A DNA stretch of 64,000 nucleotides from Lytechinus pictus (lineage: Eukaryota > Echinodermata > Echinoidea > Temnopleuroida > Toxopneustidae), in assembly GCF_037042905.1 (NCBI RefSeq), contig NC_087258.1, forward strand, positions 8,286,501 through 8,350,500, read 5' to 3'. Below are positions 10,968 to 25,900 of the stretch, in pieces. Every line of letters begins with the position of its first letter. Position 1 is the stretch's first letter. The position numbers were made by a program, and so were the translations under genes. The notes under the pieces are model-generated. The model was not told the DNA's origin. It did no database searches and saw nothing but the letters and a program-made list of their open reading frames with translations.

Positions 10968-13900
10968 CTGAGAAAATATGAAGAATATTTAAAACTTCTG
11001 ATTATTACAGACGGTAGTGAAAGTTGTTAAGAGTTCGATGCACTATGCAATTCACTTCATTCATATTGCCAAATTTACCTCGAAGGGATTTTTTTTCTTA
11101 GTGCTTGCACAAGAGGACAAAACTGGTTAATATATATAATTTCATATTTCAGGTTAAAGTTCGTAAGAAAGCGAGGACAAATGGGTCGAAAACCAAAAGA
11201 AGAAGAAGAAAGAAAGAAAAATAAGGAGAAGAAGAAGAAAAGTAGAAGCAGAAAAAAGAAGATGAAGAAGACTTATAAGAAGAAATAGAGATAAAGAAGA
11301 AGAAGAAAAAGAAGAGGCAAAAAAGAGGAAGAATAAAGGAGAATAAACAGAAAAAGACGAAGACGAAGAAAAATAAGATAAGAAGGACATTTGAATACAA
11401 CCTATTGATATGGACAATCGCATTCCAGTGTTCTCACTACGTTCCTAAAACTAGTTTACTGGAAACTAGTTTAGTGGAAACTAGTTTAACGCGTAGTGAG
11501 AACGGTCGAAGCGGTCTTTGAAGCGATCTTCCAAACCAGTTTGGAAAACCACCTCGCGATGTAGTTTTCAAGATCGCTTTGCCTCGTTAAACTGGTTTTA
11601 GCGTAAGTGAGGACACAACCGTTCTTCGGGAAGCGATCTTCGCACATTTTGAGCGCGCTACTCCACACGACAGGTGTAGAATGCCTATGCTGCGGTTTCG
11701 AATTTCGCGCGAAACGTGTCACCCCACTGAGAGCGTTTCCATAGCAACAAGAGCGCTTTATGTGAAGTGATTTTGAAAACCACTTTCGTGTGATCATGTA
11801 GGTCCATGGTGTGATCAAGTGGGAACGCTAGCAAAGCGATCTTCCAAAGTGGTTTCCTGAATCGGTTTCCAGTAAACTAGTTTTAGAAAGCGTAATGAGA
11901 ACGGCCTCATATGTGTGAGTGACCTGGGTCCCGTAACACAAAGGTTTGCGATGAATCGCGAATATGAAAGAACCGCACTGATTGGTTCCCGGTCAGATCT
12001 TGATTGGTCATTGGTATTTAGCGATTGATTGCAAACCTTTGTTTACGGAGCCCAGGAGAGCGTTTCGTCTACATGTATATTTCGTCCGACAAGTTGTCAG
12101 ATCTGACAACTTTACTTGATTTTGATTGGCTGAGAATCACGGTTACTATGGTAACTGTCGGATAAAACAGACTTTGTCATTTCGGAGCCTTTAAAGTGCC
12201 ATCGACTTGACGACTTGGCGAGATCCTTTATCTTGCCATGTCGACATAATAACCTGATTATGTCGACATGGCGAGATACGTTATCTCGCCAAGTCGACTT
12301 GTAAAAAGTTATGTGTCGACATGGCGAGATATTTTATCTTGACAAGTTGACTTATAAAAAGGTATATGTCAACTTGGCGAGATATTTGGACTCTCGCCGG
12401 GCCTCGGACATTTCATATCTCGCCATGTTTTATAAGTCGACTTGGCAAGATCTCCCCATGTCGACATAATAAGGTTATTATGTCGACATGGCAAGATAAA
12501 GTATCTCGCCAAGTCGTCAAGTCGATGGCAGTTTAAAGGCTTCGTATGTCATATATGTCGTCCGACAAGTCCTTACATGAAACACTCACCAGGTTTGTAT
12601 TAATTTTTGTTTACAAGCAGATGTCTAAATCTCAAAACGTCTAACACCATCATGGCTAAACCCACTTGATCTACTTTTCGCATTTTGCCAAGTGAAAATT
12701 TAGTAAATAAACGGCGTATCTAATAGAATAATAATGATTCTTAGTTACCCAGGATAGCCAATTCAGGTTATATGAACTGTTCTCTCAGCATACAACGCAA
12801 TAATATTATACCCCTTCTCTATTTTAATATGTCGAGAGCCTACAAGAAGGCAAAATACAAAGGGGATCGAACACACGACCTCCTGTTCATGAGGCGGACG
12901 CTCTACCACTGAGTCACTGTGTCCGGTGGTATGTGGTGTGCAGACATAGCGATATGGCACGAAGTGGTTTTGCCTATCTTGAAATTGAACAAAATTGTGA
13001 ATGGGCCAATGGAAATTAGAACGAATGGTATCTCGGGATAATAATAGTATAGGTAAATTTACCCAGGGTAGCCACTTCAGTTTCGAAAAATGTTCTACCA
13101 GCGGGCCCTGCTATTATTAGACCATGATTTGGGATAAGACCAAACGCAAAGTAGAAACTGGGTGTTTAGACCGAATGGCAATTTACCATTAAGACGTGGT
13201 GGGGGTGCGGTGGATGGAGAGGGGGGGGGGGAACATACCTGTCGTGGACATGGTGGACGAGTCATTATAAACCTCGTAGAGGGAAATAGTTCCGCTTACT
13301 GTACTCGTAACCATCAACATAGGCACTCCTGTTACGCTCTCAGATACAGGAATAAACCTTTAGAAACAGAGATGAATGAAAAATAACTCCTCCTCAATAT
13401 TTTATTTACCTTTTAAGGAATTGAACAGTCTTGTCTTAATTTATATAATGTTTACTATGAAATATCAACCTCTTTTATTTAAATTGTAGCAAAGTACTAA
13501 AAAGGTTCAAGACTCTTTGGCTTCAGCAAAGGCCCACAGGTCCATGTCAGTTTCATTGATGTCGTGCACCCTTTTCCTCAGAAAATTTATTGAAATAATC
13601 AGGAAAGTTTCAATACTTCGTATTTCCAATTTGTCAAAGCATTGCATTTCAAAACAACATAATAACAAGGAAACTGCTTTCAGATGGTAATTTCCCAAAA
13701 TTTTCTTCAGAAATATTGCAGCATTTACTTGAGATCTTCAGGATCGAGGTCGCCCAGGTTGCGATTGTCAAGAAGGTTTTGGAACGTATCATCACGACCA
13801 CCCGCACGATACACGCTTTCAAATGTCGGTACGACCTCACCGGATTCGAGAGAGTAGATGAGGATCGCTGCTGTACGATCCACGCCGACGAAAAGTATAC

Positions 13901-16900
13901 GACGTCCACCGAGTTCACCGATCTCCACCGATTCACATTCGGGACCCTTTAAGGATAATAATTTTTTTCAGAAAACCAATGAAATTGGGATAGATGACAA
14001 AAGATGACAAAAGATGACAAAAACCTATATTATGCAATTGGTTTATAAACAGGGGTGGGGTCGGAGTATACAGTAGTTTTTTTTATTCTTCCGAGTCAAA
14101 TACAGTTGCTTTTCTGGATTACAATTTTAATAATAGAGCCTACATGTATTTTATATAGTGTAGGTCCACATATAAGAAATGTATGGGTCTTTCCGAATAA
14201 TAGTACATATTAGGCCTCCGAGTCCGTTATATCAAAGATACTTCCACGGAATCCTTGATTTTGATTGGCTGTTGAGCATTGTTACCATGGTAGTTGCCAA
14301 TTAATTACAAAGTTACTATAATAACATTTTTTATCAATCATGGCCCAGGCATTTGCAATAATATATGTACAGTACATTCCGACGGCAATTGAAAGTTTGG
14401 ATGAGTAAAATAAAACTAATGTCAATTAGAATATACCAGATTATCGGAGCGCTTGTCAAAAAAATCAATTGGTTTGTCTTCGTCGGCATCATCTGGTTTC
14501 GTGTTCGTGTTGAAGACGTCAGGGTAGAACTTGGCTATCATCTTCTCCACCTCGTCGCCACTGTCGTAGACGAGTGTCATGTTGGAGGCCCTGAAGATGG
14601 AAAACCCTCGTGCTCCAAAGAAATAAAGCTTCTCAATTTTTCCCGAACTGTCCAGACCATCGACGGTGCTGAAATGCAGACGTCCTGTCAATATAAAAAG
14701 GAATCATCATGCCAATGACATTTTTTTGTTTTCCCCGGGCGTGCTTGGGACTGTTTCATTAGGAAGCAGTTCTTAAAGTTATATATGAATTAAATAAGGA
14801 CGGAACTAAGAAGCGAGTCAGATATCCAAGCTTTTCCCTGTTTCAACAACGAATTGAGAACGTGTTTGAATTTTCATTCAAACCCTATCGATTGAGACGT
14901 CTTGAAAATATACCCTCATGTTAATTCAAATATCTAAATGAATGTATTACACATTAAGCATTGAGGTAAACAAATTTATTTTTTAAAAAAGAAAGAAAAG
15001 CTGCCTGATCGGAAATTGAAAAGAGCAGAAGCCGTGATACCACTCTAGAACTGCCTTTTGCACCAAGTTGATATTGTATTTTGGGATTATGTGTTATTGT
15101 TTCGCAAAATTTACATGAGGTTCCCTTATGATTAGGAGTACTATTTAGAGAATCTGATCGAAGTAATCAATCCGAAATAATATCATTTGTACATTGCACG
15201 GCAATAGACAGGAACAAAAAGACAATTAAACAGAAAATAAATTAATACAATAAACAAAATGAAAGAATACATAATGTTTGCTCACCAAGGATGTTATTGT
15301 CATCTAGTTTAGCTATCAGCTCGTCATCAAATGTGTCTGCAAAATCATCTAATAAGAAACACACCAAACGGAAGTGGATATGAAATTCATAATGAACATA
15401 ATTTTCTTTCGTATTGTCAATCCAACTAAATCATGCAAAATCAATTGATGAATCAAGAACATAAATATCAGAAAATTGTCAGTCTGTTTAATAGGTTATT
15501 CATTATTCTACCATAGTAATCAGCTGTACAAAGGTGCGTTCGCAGGCAGGGCACTGGGGACGATTTTTTTCTACTGGGGGTGCTGATGGAAATTTGACAA
15601 GAAAAAAAAACTATTTAAAAAAAGGTGCACTGAAAAATGGAGGTCATTTTGCTCCTGAGAAATTTGACAAGCAAAAAAAAAGAAGGGTTTCAATTGAAAA
15701 ATGAAGATCATTTTTGTTACATTTATCAAATTTTTCACACCTACCTGAATTCCAGGGGTGCTGCCTGTGCAGCCTATGGAGAATAATACACGCAGCACCC
15801 CTAGCATGCACCCCTCTTCACAGGGCCATGTCATCCTCGGTGGTTATATATTTCTTTTCAAATGCTGTGTAACCATTATGCTGTAAACACTTGACACCGA
15901 TTATATATATTTATCAAAGGGGTACTCTGGGCTGAAAATAGTTAAATCTATGTTAACAAAAAGTAATAAATAAAATTTCACTTTGCAAAACGCAGTGTCA
16001 TAAGAATGGCATAATCTGATAATAACAAAGTTATTGATATTTTAGTTTAGCATTGTGAAAACAGTCATACGTAAGCAGTCATAATACATAGGTGGGCTCA
16101 TGGGGTCATGTTCCAACCTTCTTTTTATGTTACATGGAATTGAAATTATTTGATGTTTCCATACAATCGCCAATAGGGAGGGGAGGAAAACAAACTTTTT
16201 TTCCATTTCATTCCGTAATCATGATAAAGGATAAGTATCTTCCTAGATAAATTATGCGAGCGCGAGCTGAGAAAATTAATATTCCGATCTGAAAACGGGG
16301 CAATTTAACAGGAAATAGATCACACCATTTCAATTGATTGATTGATGGCCAATAAATGACATAAACAAGGAAATAAATTAAATATTTTGAATACATGATC
16401 TCATCTTATAATCAGAGGGGATGAATGAACAGGTCATCCCCAAGTCCTGAAATAAAAGGGAATTCCTTGCAGATTTACGCCCATGACTGAACGTGAATAA
16501 ATATAATTTGCACCACTTAACATGAGTAAATAGATAGCAATCTTGTTAGCTGAACCTGACTACATGCTACTTAATACAAAAATTAGGATGGAGAGGTTTC
16601 CTGATGTGCTCATTATCTTTGTTATATCAAGAAGATTCTATGACTGGAGTTTCCTGTTTCCTGAAATGCTCATTATCTTTGTTATATCAAGAAGATTCTA
16701 TGACTGGAGTTCCAACAGGCAACACATTTATTCAAGCAGCTGTTCATTTCTAAAGAAGCACACAAGATAGAATGGCAGTAAAGACCTTTTTGATGTCCGC
16801 CTTCGAAGCCGCCAGTTTCAGCGAAGAAATCAGAGGAGTGAAATTTTACGAATATCCATTTGTATAAATTTTCCATCTTTGATATTAATAAACAAACTGA

Positions 16901-19900
16901 AAGTTAAACGCATGACAAGACATCAGTAGCGAAGCACTATTACCAGGATTACACTGAGATATAGGCCCAGATTATATCAATTAACCTTTAATTAGTGAAA
17001 AAAGTAAGAATTTGACCTTTTACTGAAACCAGCTTTTAACACTTTTCCGATCGTTTGCGGCAAATGAAAATTTCAAATGTGGTCGGTAGAATATTGCTAT
17101 TCATTATTGTATATGCCAGACGAGTGCCCGCACATGCCCAGTTGAGTAAATTTGAGTCATATTTCAGGACATATTGCATAGTTTATTTTCGCATGCCTCC
17201 GAATTATGTACTTCACATATAACCAGACCAGATGCGGCGAAAAGTAATTATCATCACAATAGCATATTTCCCTTTTTATATGACCTATAGCTGCGGGAAT
17301 CATTTGTCTACACAATTGCAAGAGATGTTGAGCAAAGTGCATGCCTGACATATACTTTCTGCTGGCGGTTTTTAACCTTGTTCAAAGGGATTCTTTTTGT
17401 TGTTACTCCATCTCAATTGAAACCTCCTTGGTTATATGATTGAATCATATCACATAAAACTTAATCAAGTTGTAGGAAATGCATTGTAGTTTACGGACGT
17501 AAAGAATATAAACAATACAATCTTGTAATTCTAGTACCCAACTGGGCGTTGTGGCGTGCGCCTGTAATCCAAGCTATGTGGGGAAGTTACAAATTGATGC
17601 AGAGATTCGAGGTTCGATCCCTGGTCACGTCTTTCGGATGGTGACGTTAAAGGTAGGTCCCAGACGTAAATAATCATATCTGATTGATACACGTCTGACA
17701 AAACTCAAATACACACACACACACACCATCTAGAGTGCCATTAACATTTTTCGTGGGACACGCTGTAGTATAAAGTTCATGGTGTTAGGTCAACACCACT
17801 GGCGTATTATAACTCTTTCCATTTGACATTTTAGCACTATAGGCTTGCCTTATTTAGTGTCACGTTCAAAATCCACGGTGCATACTAAACCGATTGATTC
17901 TACAAGCACTATAGAGTGGCCTGTCTACATGGGGGTATAGCAAGGAGATGCTACCCCCCCCCCCCCCACCCCCATCGAAAAATAAAAACATACAAAACGT
18001 GAATGTGGAAAGATTGTGAAAGTAGATTAAACCAGTGACAAACACGGAGAAGAAAATGGGCAGACCACATGGGCGTGGCCCTTACCTCACACACCAACCT
18101 CGCTCCTTCCTTCCAAATTGATACAAATAAAAATACATCTAAAGAAATAACATTGTCATTACAAAGCCTTTCGCATACAAAAATTTAGCAGTTGAACCTG
18201 AAAATGTTTTCCCTTCAAAGAGAAGTCAGACCGCCAATTTAAGAAAAACCATTGGTTTAACAATGATCTAAAGAAGATGTGTAGGAAGAAAAATATCTTG
18301 TATCGAAAATATATAAAAAATCCAACTGAATATAGAAAAATAACTTATAATAAATATATAAATAAAGTAACTAGTGCAATACGGCAGTGCAAACAATTGT
18401 ATTATAAAACTCGTTTTTATAATGTACAGAATAATATCAGAAGAACATGGAACGTAATCAATGATCTGTTGAATAAAAAAGGCAACAGTACAACATATGA
18501 CTATCAATCATTTTGGCAGAAACGTATCTGATTGCAAGGAAATTGCAAATTTATTTAATAAATATTTTACAACTATCGGACTAGACATAACTAATACCTT
18601 GCCACAATCTTGCTGTACTTATGATCATTTCTTGCCACCCCAAAATTTGTTGAATTCATTTTTCCTTAGCCGCATACAACCTAGTGAAATAATTAAAATT
18701 GTGTCTGAACTTCAGCCAAACAAAAGTCCTGGTTATGATGGCATTGATTGTAATGTTTTTAAAAAAGCAATTCATCTTTTAGTCACACCTTTGTGTAGTA
18801 TTTTTAATTTGTCAATAGAAAAGGGAGTTTTCCCTAGTTCCCTAAAATTAGCCAAATGTGTATCCATATATAAAAAAGGGGATAGATCTGTATTATCTAA
18901 CTATAGACCAATTTCTATCCTATCTGTGATTTCTAAGTTATTGGAGAAACTTATACACAAACGGTTATTGTCATATTTATTTTACAATAATATTATATCT
19001 AAGAAACAGTTTGGTTTTAGACCCAATTATTCTACCTATATGGCATTAATTGATTTTTGTGATAAAATAGCGAATGCATTTGAAAATAAGCAATTTTTCA
19101 TTGGGATCTTCTTAGACTTATCAAAAGCTTTTGATTGTATAAATCATGACATTCTTACAGAGAAAATGAAATATTATGGTATCAGAGGTCTTGCTTTAGA
19201 TTGGTTTAAAAGTTATCTTTACAATCGCAGACAGTATGTACATTTCAATAATTATTCATCCCCTATACAAAACATTAATATTGGTGTTCCTCAGGGATCT
19301 GTTTTAGGTCCTCTACTTTTTATTATGTAAATAAATGACTTACATTTTATTAGTAATATATTAGATTCTGTATTATATGCAGATGATAGTAATTTTTTTA
19401 TAACTGGAAATGATATACAGAATGTCTGTGCAATACTAAATGGGGAGTTGTGTAAGATAGGCCAGTGGTTTTTAGCTAACAAGCTGAAACTAAATACTGA
19501 CAAAACATCGTGCGTGGTATTCCACACAATGTATATGCGACAGAACAATAATTTGTATGTACCAAATTACAAATATAATTTTTCTCGATCAACCGTTAAA
19601 TATTCTGGACCGAGTATATGGAATAGCCTTCCTAGTAGCCTGAAATCTTGCCAAAGTCTTTCGACTTTTAAACGAACATTCAAAAATTTTCTTCTGAACT
19701 TATATTGATTTGCCTTATCCGTTCCTCCCCCCCCCCCCTTGGTTTTCGTTTTGGTAAATCTTTTGTGTTATAGGGATTGACCTTTGAAAGGTCTTGAGGC
19801 CTATTGTTAATCCCACCACTTTCTGTTAATATTTACTATATTTATAATGTACCCTTTTGTATTCACGTTTGAATGTATTTTTTAATGTTTTTTTTTATGT

Positions 19901-22900
19901 GTTTTTTTATGCTATTGTACCTGTATTTTTACCAGATTGTGGAAATAAATAAATCTAAATCTAAAATCTAAAATAAGGGAATTTAAATTGAGGACAAGTG
20001 GTCCTGTAAAATAAGTTCCCTTATACGCAATACAATGGAGTATTAATTTATAGATAGATAATAAGTTACCAATACTGGAAAACATAAAACATTGAAAAAA
20101 CAAAGACAAAAATAAAGAAAAACTTGATTAAACCAATTAGAAGCACGGTTAGTGACTTGCGTTTGATTGTTAGTTGTTTTTTAACGCAACTCTTTCTGCA
20201 ACAGGCCCCTGGACTAACATTATGCCATCGAGAAAATTCTTTGAAAATATTTGATCCAAATAAAGAAATATCTATTTAGTCACTGGTTCTTGAGCTCCGA
20301 ATCATGAGCTGAAGGTGCCTATGGCAAGGTTGTGCCCTCTCCATGTATAGGATTAGAGATCAGGGGTAAAAATACACATGCAGGGGTTCACAAGAATGGC
20401 CCCTGACAGCCTGGAATGCTCCCGAAGTGTAGATCATAGGGGAGCCGAATCGGCAGCTCACCCCCCCCCCCCCCCCCCATATGAAGGTGCAAAAGGGGGG
20501 AAAGAAAAAGAAGAAGATATAAATAAAAGGGAATGAAAGGATACATAATAAATTCCGTAGCATACTAGCATATTTCCGTGATCCTCACGGCTGAATGGGT
20601 CAAATTCTTTAGTTCGATCACAATAGAGACCTACAAATATATGGTTCGATTGACAGAATACACTAGCCTAAACGTTTACATTGTTTACTCACCTTCTCAT
20701 CGGAACTCATGTGTTGGATTTCGTTTCCTTCAAAATGTGAAATTTCTCAACTTTGTTTGTTTGTATTTATGTTGTTCGAGATAGTATTTGCTGTTTTAAC
20801 ATTTTTTTTTTATTTGCAAACGCATGAACCTCTAGTTCTCTGAGTATAGGCCATTCGATTTGGATGCTGATTTTTATGGTGATTTCTAACTGGGGACTTC
20901 AAATTTACCTAGCAAAAAATGGTTATGCACGGACATAGGGACGCGCCTGGCTCCTTGCATAACCCTTAATTTGAGAGTGCTTTTAATTCTTTCTTTGGAA
21001 GCCTCCAGTTATGGCCGCCAAATATTGCTGATCAATACATTGATGATCGCTCTGAACATAGCATGGGGAAATTGTATGAAATGGTGTCATCCCCATGTTT
21101 ACCTATCGTGTTGTGCACCTTCATGTGGTCTTGCTATCACGTCGGCATAATGAAGGTGATTGGGGTCTATCTTGAAGACATCAGCAATGATCTTGGAACA
21201 ACAGCCACAGATCTCGGCTTGGCGCTTGGACTCCTCACTTTATTTTGCAATTTTCCAAGTAAGAATACCCTACACGCTCTTAACCTTCCCTATTAACTAC
21301 ACCCCTTTTCATCTCAGATCATTTCGTTTTGTTTATTTCCATTTCCAACGCATACATTTCGTTTCGTGCAATTTGATATAGCAGATTATAAACAATGAAA
21401 TATATAACAAATTTCTACGTACCCTACACTCCCCCAAACCTTCCCGATTAACTAAATTCTCATTTCATTGATGTATTTGCCTTTATACAGTTTTCAATGA
21501 CATCCCTTAGTGTTTTATTTTTGTAATAATTAGTCGAAAGCTCGTGAGTATTTCAATTTATTTTACGTATGGACTTATTCGGGTAACATATTTCAATTGA
21601 CTTCAAACAAATCAAGGTATTTTATTTCACAAATATGATACGAAGCTGGATCAATACACACCCTAATTTCTTTAAGCGAGATAATGTTTAAAGATAACTA
21701 CATGTATATATATCTATATGCATGATAGACTAACATTGTGGTGTTTAATCCAGTCCCTTGTTCTTTTTTCCTTAATGACAATAGCATATTTAGGTTATAT
21801 AATTATGTTTTTTCCCAGGCTTATAGAACATTAATGCGTGTGAATATATATTGTTAGAAATCATGAATTCAAAATGATGTTAATCACAATATTAATCTGC
21901 TCTTTGAATTACAACCACCATTCACAAAGGGGACAGAAGACACATCCCCCAAACAAAGATGTTAATGAAATAAACAAATAAATAAACAAGGATTAGGAAG
22001 AAATAGCATGTCTTCCATACCTTTTGGAAATTTAATGAATTGGCTCGCAAAATAATTTGCAAAAGTAGATAACAATTGTTCTCTACTTCTTTCATGCGCG
22101 CTATTCTATCTCATGAAATCTTAGCCCAAAATTGCACCAAATAGCACCAAACAAACGTTTTGGAGAAAATACGATATTTTTCAGTTGGTCGCTCCACAAG
22201 CTAGTAAGAGCAAAAATGTTCTGACATCTACGTTACAAAGTGTTTGAAGACAGTGGCAGTGAACAGCGATATTAATTTTTTAAAATCATATCTAAACATG
22301 CGTAAATAGTTTCGGAGGCAATTTGCGTCCCCCGCATAACAAAACAAATTCAAAAAGCTGTATATAAAAGCGTATATAAAAATAGGTTTTCAGTTTCTCT
22401 ATAGGCCTATACTGCGTGAACGTAGACCTTCACAATCTTACTCAGGCGTTACACAGATACACATATTACAATGTCAATCCACCCCTTCGAATTCTCAAAG
22501 AAAGACCAATTGAAAAAAGGAGGTCAGATTTTCTTTTTTGTTTACATGTAGGTATGTCATCGCACTTTACTGAAATGAGCAAATCAACGTAGGCCTATAT
22601 ATGAAGGTCACATCTGCTCATGATGGCCAATCCCTCTAGCTTCATCAGAATATATTCAAATAGTTTTTTATACAATTAAATACAAAAGAACAAGTGGGGA
22701 TATGACATCATCAGCCCACTTAAGGAATATTCATGAAGACATGCCTGAATAATGCAAATATTCAAAATTCAATAGCTTTGTTTTGTTATCCGATTTTGAT
22801 CAACTTTTCAGCATTTTGCTCGATGAATATCATTATGGTTCGATCCCCAGCTTGCTATTTATGCCCTTTTTATTTATATCAATAAAAAATATGCAATATG

Positions 22901-25900
22901 CTTTCCTCCATAATAACAACTTTATGAAATTCCGTGGAAAATCGGCGGGGGAAGTGGGGCGTGGCGGATCTAGCCACTATGGACCCAATATCAGGGGTTA
23001 TATTGATTTTGCACAATAGGCAGTAGACAGCCCCTCAAAACTACTGTCTCATCCAATTGGACCCTTGCGGGGGCAGCTTTTGTTTGTCATCGTCATTCTT
23101 GTTTCTGTTAATATGATAACATCTACAACAACATTTTTGTTATCCGATTTCGCTGATTGTGTTGATTTGTGGTTCTTTCCAGCTGTCATAATAGCTGCCC
23201 TCTATCGACGTCGTTCTATCCGTCGGAAGCTTCTGATATGTGGGGCGTGCCTTCCTCCACTTGGGATGGCTTTGATTTCCATGGCAACCAGTAATCTTCA
23301 TATCGCCATCAGTCTATCGATAGCCGGTAAATTATTCATAATACAAATATTGATGGTCCTAATAAACCCAGTGTAGCCACTTTAGCTCTTATGAACCATT
23401 TCCCATCGGCCCCTACATAACATACCTTGTTTCAAATTCATACGTAGGATGTCGAACAATCTAACAAGAAAGAAGGTCCCATTTCCTAATCCGTTGGAAT
23501 GGCTCGACCACGACCTCGTTCAAGAGGCGGGCGCTCTACCACTGAGCCATCACATCCGACTTTCGTGTTGAATTGTAATTCTATAAGAATTTTTTTTATA
23601 GAGAGTTGGGACCGAGATTAAAATCAAATCTCAAACTAATCTTGCCTAGTTAGTTTTAAGTTGGGTAAAAGCATCAGGTCCTCTTGAGAGAACGCTTTGC
23701 CTCACCTTTAAACTCTTTTTCACGATACTGTCCCAGCCAGATATATAAAATCCTTTCGATGCATTGGAGAGTCTCCCACTAGTCAAAACTACTGCAGAGA
23801 CCATTTTTGCCCGCGTGATTCTCAACGTGTCCTCTGGGAAACGTTTCATTATTTTAATATGTTTCTTTGTCCGCCAAGATATTAGATCGGACAACTTTCG
23901 CTAGTTTTGATTGGCTGAGAAGCATTGAAACTTAGGGAAATATCGGATAAAACGTCCGATAAGTCTTTCCGTTCTATTAAGTTCTATTCGACAAGTTCTA
24001 TTATTTTTATCCTGCAGTGACCAGAATAAAAGTTCTTCTCAGCCAATCAAAATGAAGGAAAGTTGTCAAATCTGACAACTTGTCGAACAAAAAATATTGA
24101 TGATTAACCCCCCCCCCCCCCCCCCCCAGGTGTCAATTCAACATTAAGTGAGCTTATAAGTGCCAACCTGTGTATGGTGTTCCAGGATAATCAGCAATAA
24201 TGCTCATTTGATGCTTTTAGTCGAAGCTAAATAAGTGTGTACATTTCTTCCAACTCATCTTCATTAGGTCTTGGCATCTGCATTCAAATGTTAAATTGCA
24301 TCATGGCGTTGCATCTGGTGGCCAAAGAGAATTACAACGTGTTGTACGGCCTTGGTGTCACTGGCTACGGGGTAGGAATGGTTTTATTTCCCCTCATAGC
24401 TGAATTCCTACGTGGAACTTACGGTTGGAGAGGCGGACTGCTCATTCTAAGTGCCCTGATGGCACACATCATTCCCTGTGCTGCTAAAATTAATTTAGAC
24501 GTATACAAAACGAACAAACAACTCAATGGATCCGATAGCAATTATCTAGCCCTACCCGATAGCGAGGAAGTGTGCCCGGAAGGATGTGAAAGGAAGACCA
24601 ATAGAGAGGGGAGGGCCAGGGACCAATCAGGTGAGTTCGTGGAACATAATGTAGGGATATAAATTACTCATTTAAAAATAAAATATTGAGGCCTTTTACG
24701 TATATCTAGGAAATAATCGTTACATAATATCTTCAATTCAAAATCGTGTGATCAGATTTCCACCAACTGTCACAAGTAAAACACGAACTTGATTCGGGTT
24801 TGCTAGTTTCTACGCATTGACAATTCTATCAGAAAGTTAACAAATGGTATGCCTTACGATTAATCTCTCCACCTCGGAAATAAAATATCAAATCCGTTTT
24901 CACACAGTTTAAGTGTTATGGCGAGTAATTCAACTCTGTCCAAATCAAGTAATAACACAATTCTAGATACTAACACTGATTCTCTTCTTTCTCATTGATT
25001 CTCCTGTAAAGGAATCAACACTACGCAAGTTGGTGTCTGGCGTAGGATCACCACAATTATCCGCCAATCGGACTTCTTCGTAGATCCTTATTTCAACGCA
25101 GCACATGTTGTTAATATTTCGTTCTCTATGGTATATGCCTGCTGGCATTCCTTTATTGTACCTCATGCTTTGGAGAGGGGTCTTTCTATCCGTTACACTA
25201 TCATCCTGACATTCATAGCATCGATTGGGAATATCATCAGCAGAACTGCTGTCGGGATCTTAACCAAAAACATCTTTCATCCAACTGATGTATATATCTT
25301 CGCCACATTGGTGAGCATCGTTTCTCTCCTATGCGATGTGTATTTCGTCAACTGCGTCGCCATGATAATGACGTCATGCTTTTCCGCGATGTCTATTGGA
25401 GGGAGGGCGGCGTTGGAAATACTTTACATGAGGGACAGGGCGTCTCCTGAGAAGTTTGACGTCGCGTTGGCAGTGGACAAATTTTGTTTCGGGATTGGGG
25501 CGGTACTTGGTGGCTACCTCGGAGGTGAGAAAAGCAGTGGAGCTGGTACGTTCTCATCAGACTAATGAATGGAGGGGCTGATTATTGCCAGTGCACCACT
25601 GCTCGCCCCTCCAATCATGAGTCTGATCCGAACGTACAACAACACCTGCTAACTGTAATGATAATGAATAAACTCAAACTGGCTTGCAACGTTTACTCAC
25701 GTAATCACGTCGCGGCGCGCTATCACGTTTTGCGTACTACATTCGTAAAAAAATGACCCCCCCCCCCCCAATCTACAAAGTGTTGGGTTAATATGACTTA
25801 ACACTTTGGTGAAATGCTACCAGCAAAATACGAATCATCCTGTAGGCCTAATAACAAAATTGACATGAATACAGGATGGTCTAGGGTGAGAGTTTTGGAC

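Noticed and set aside
12763..12960. Short minus-strand protein
   Set aside because: The frame runs through a tRNA-derived SINE.
13725..15348. Exons 7-11 of gene B as a separate MSP130 gene
   Set aside because: They lack a start and signal peptide, continue the family protein exactly where exon 6 stops, and match its phase; no 5' MSP130 exons lie between 15.3 and 30.2 kb on that strand.
18277..19330. Host gene with reverse-transcriptase-like protein
   Set aside because: Frameshift, in-frame stop, internal deletion and retroelement tail show a dead LINE.
24107..24128. Long C runs (also near 17955, 20461, 34593, 37938, 49266, 54438, 60180) as regulatory sites
   Set aside because: Homopolymers are common next to MITE ends here and their lengths are prone to sequencing error; nothing ties them to a gene.
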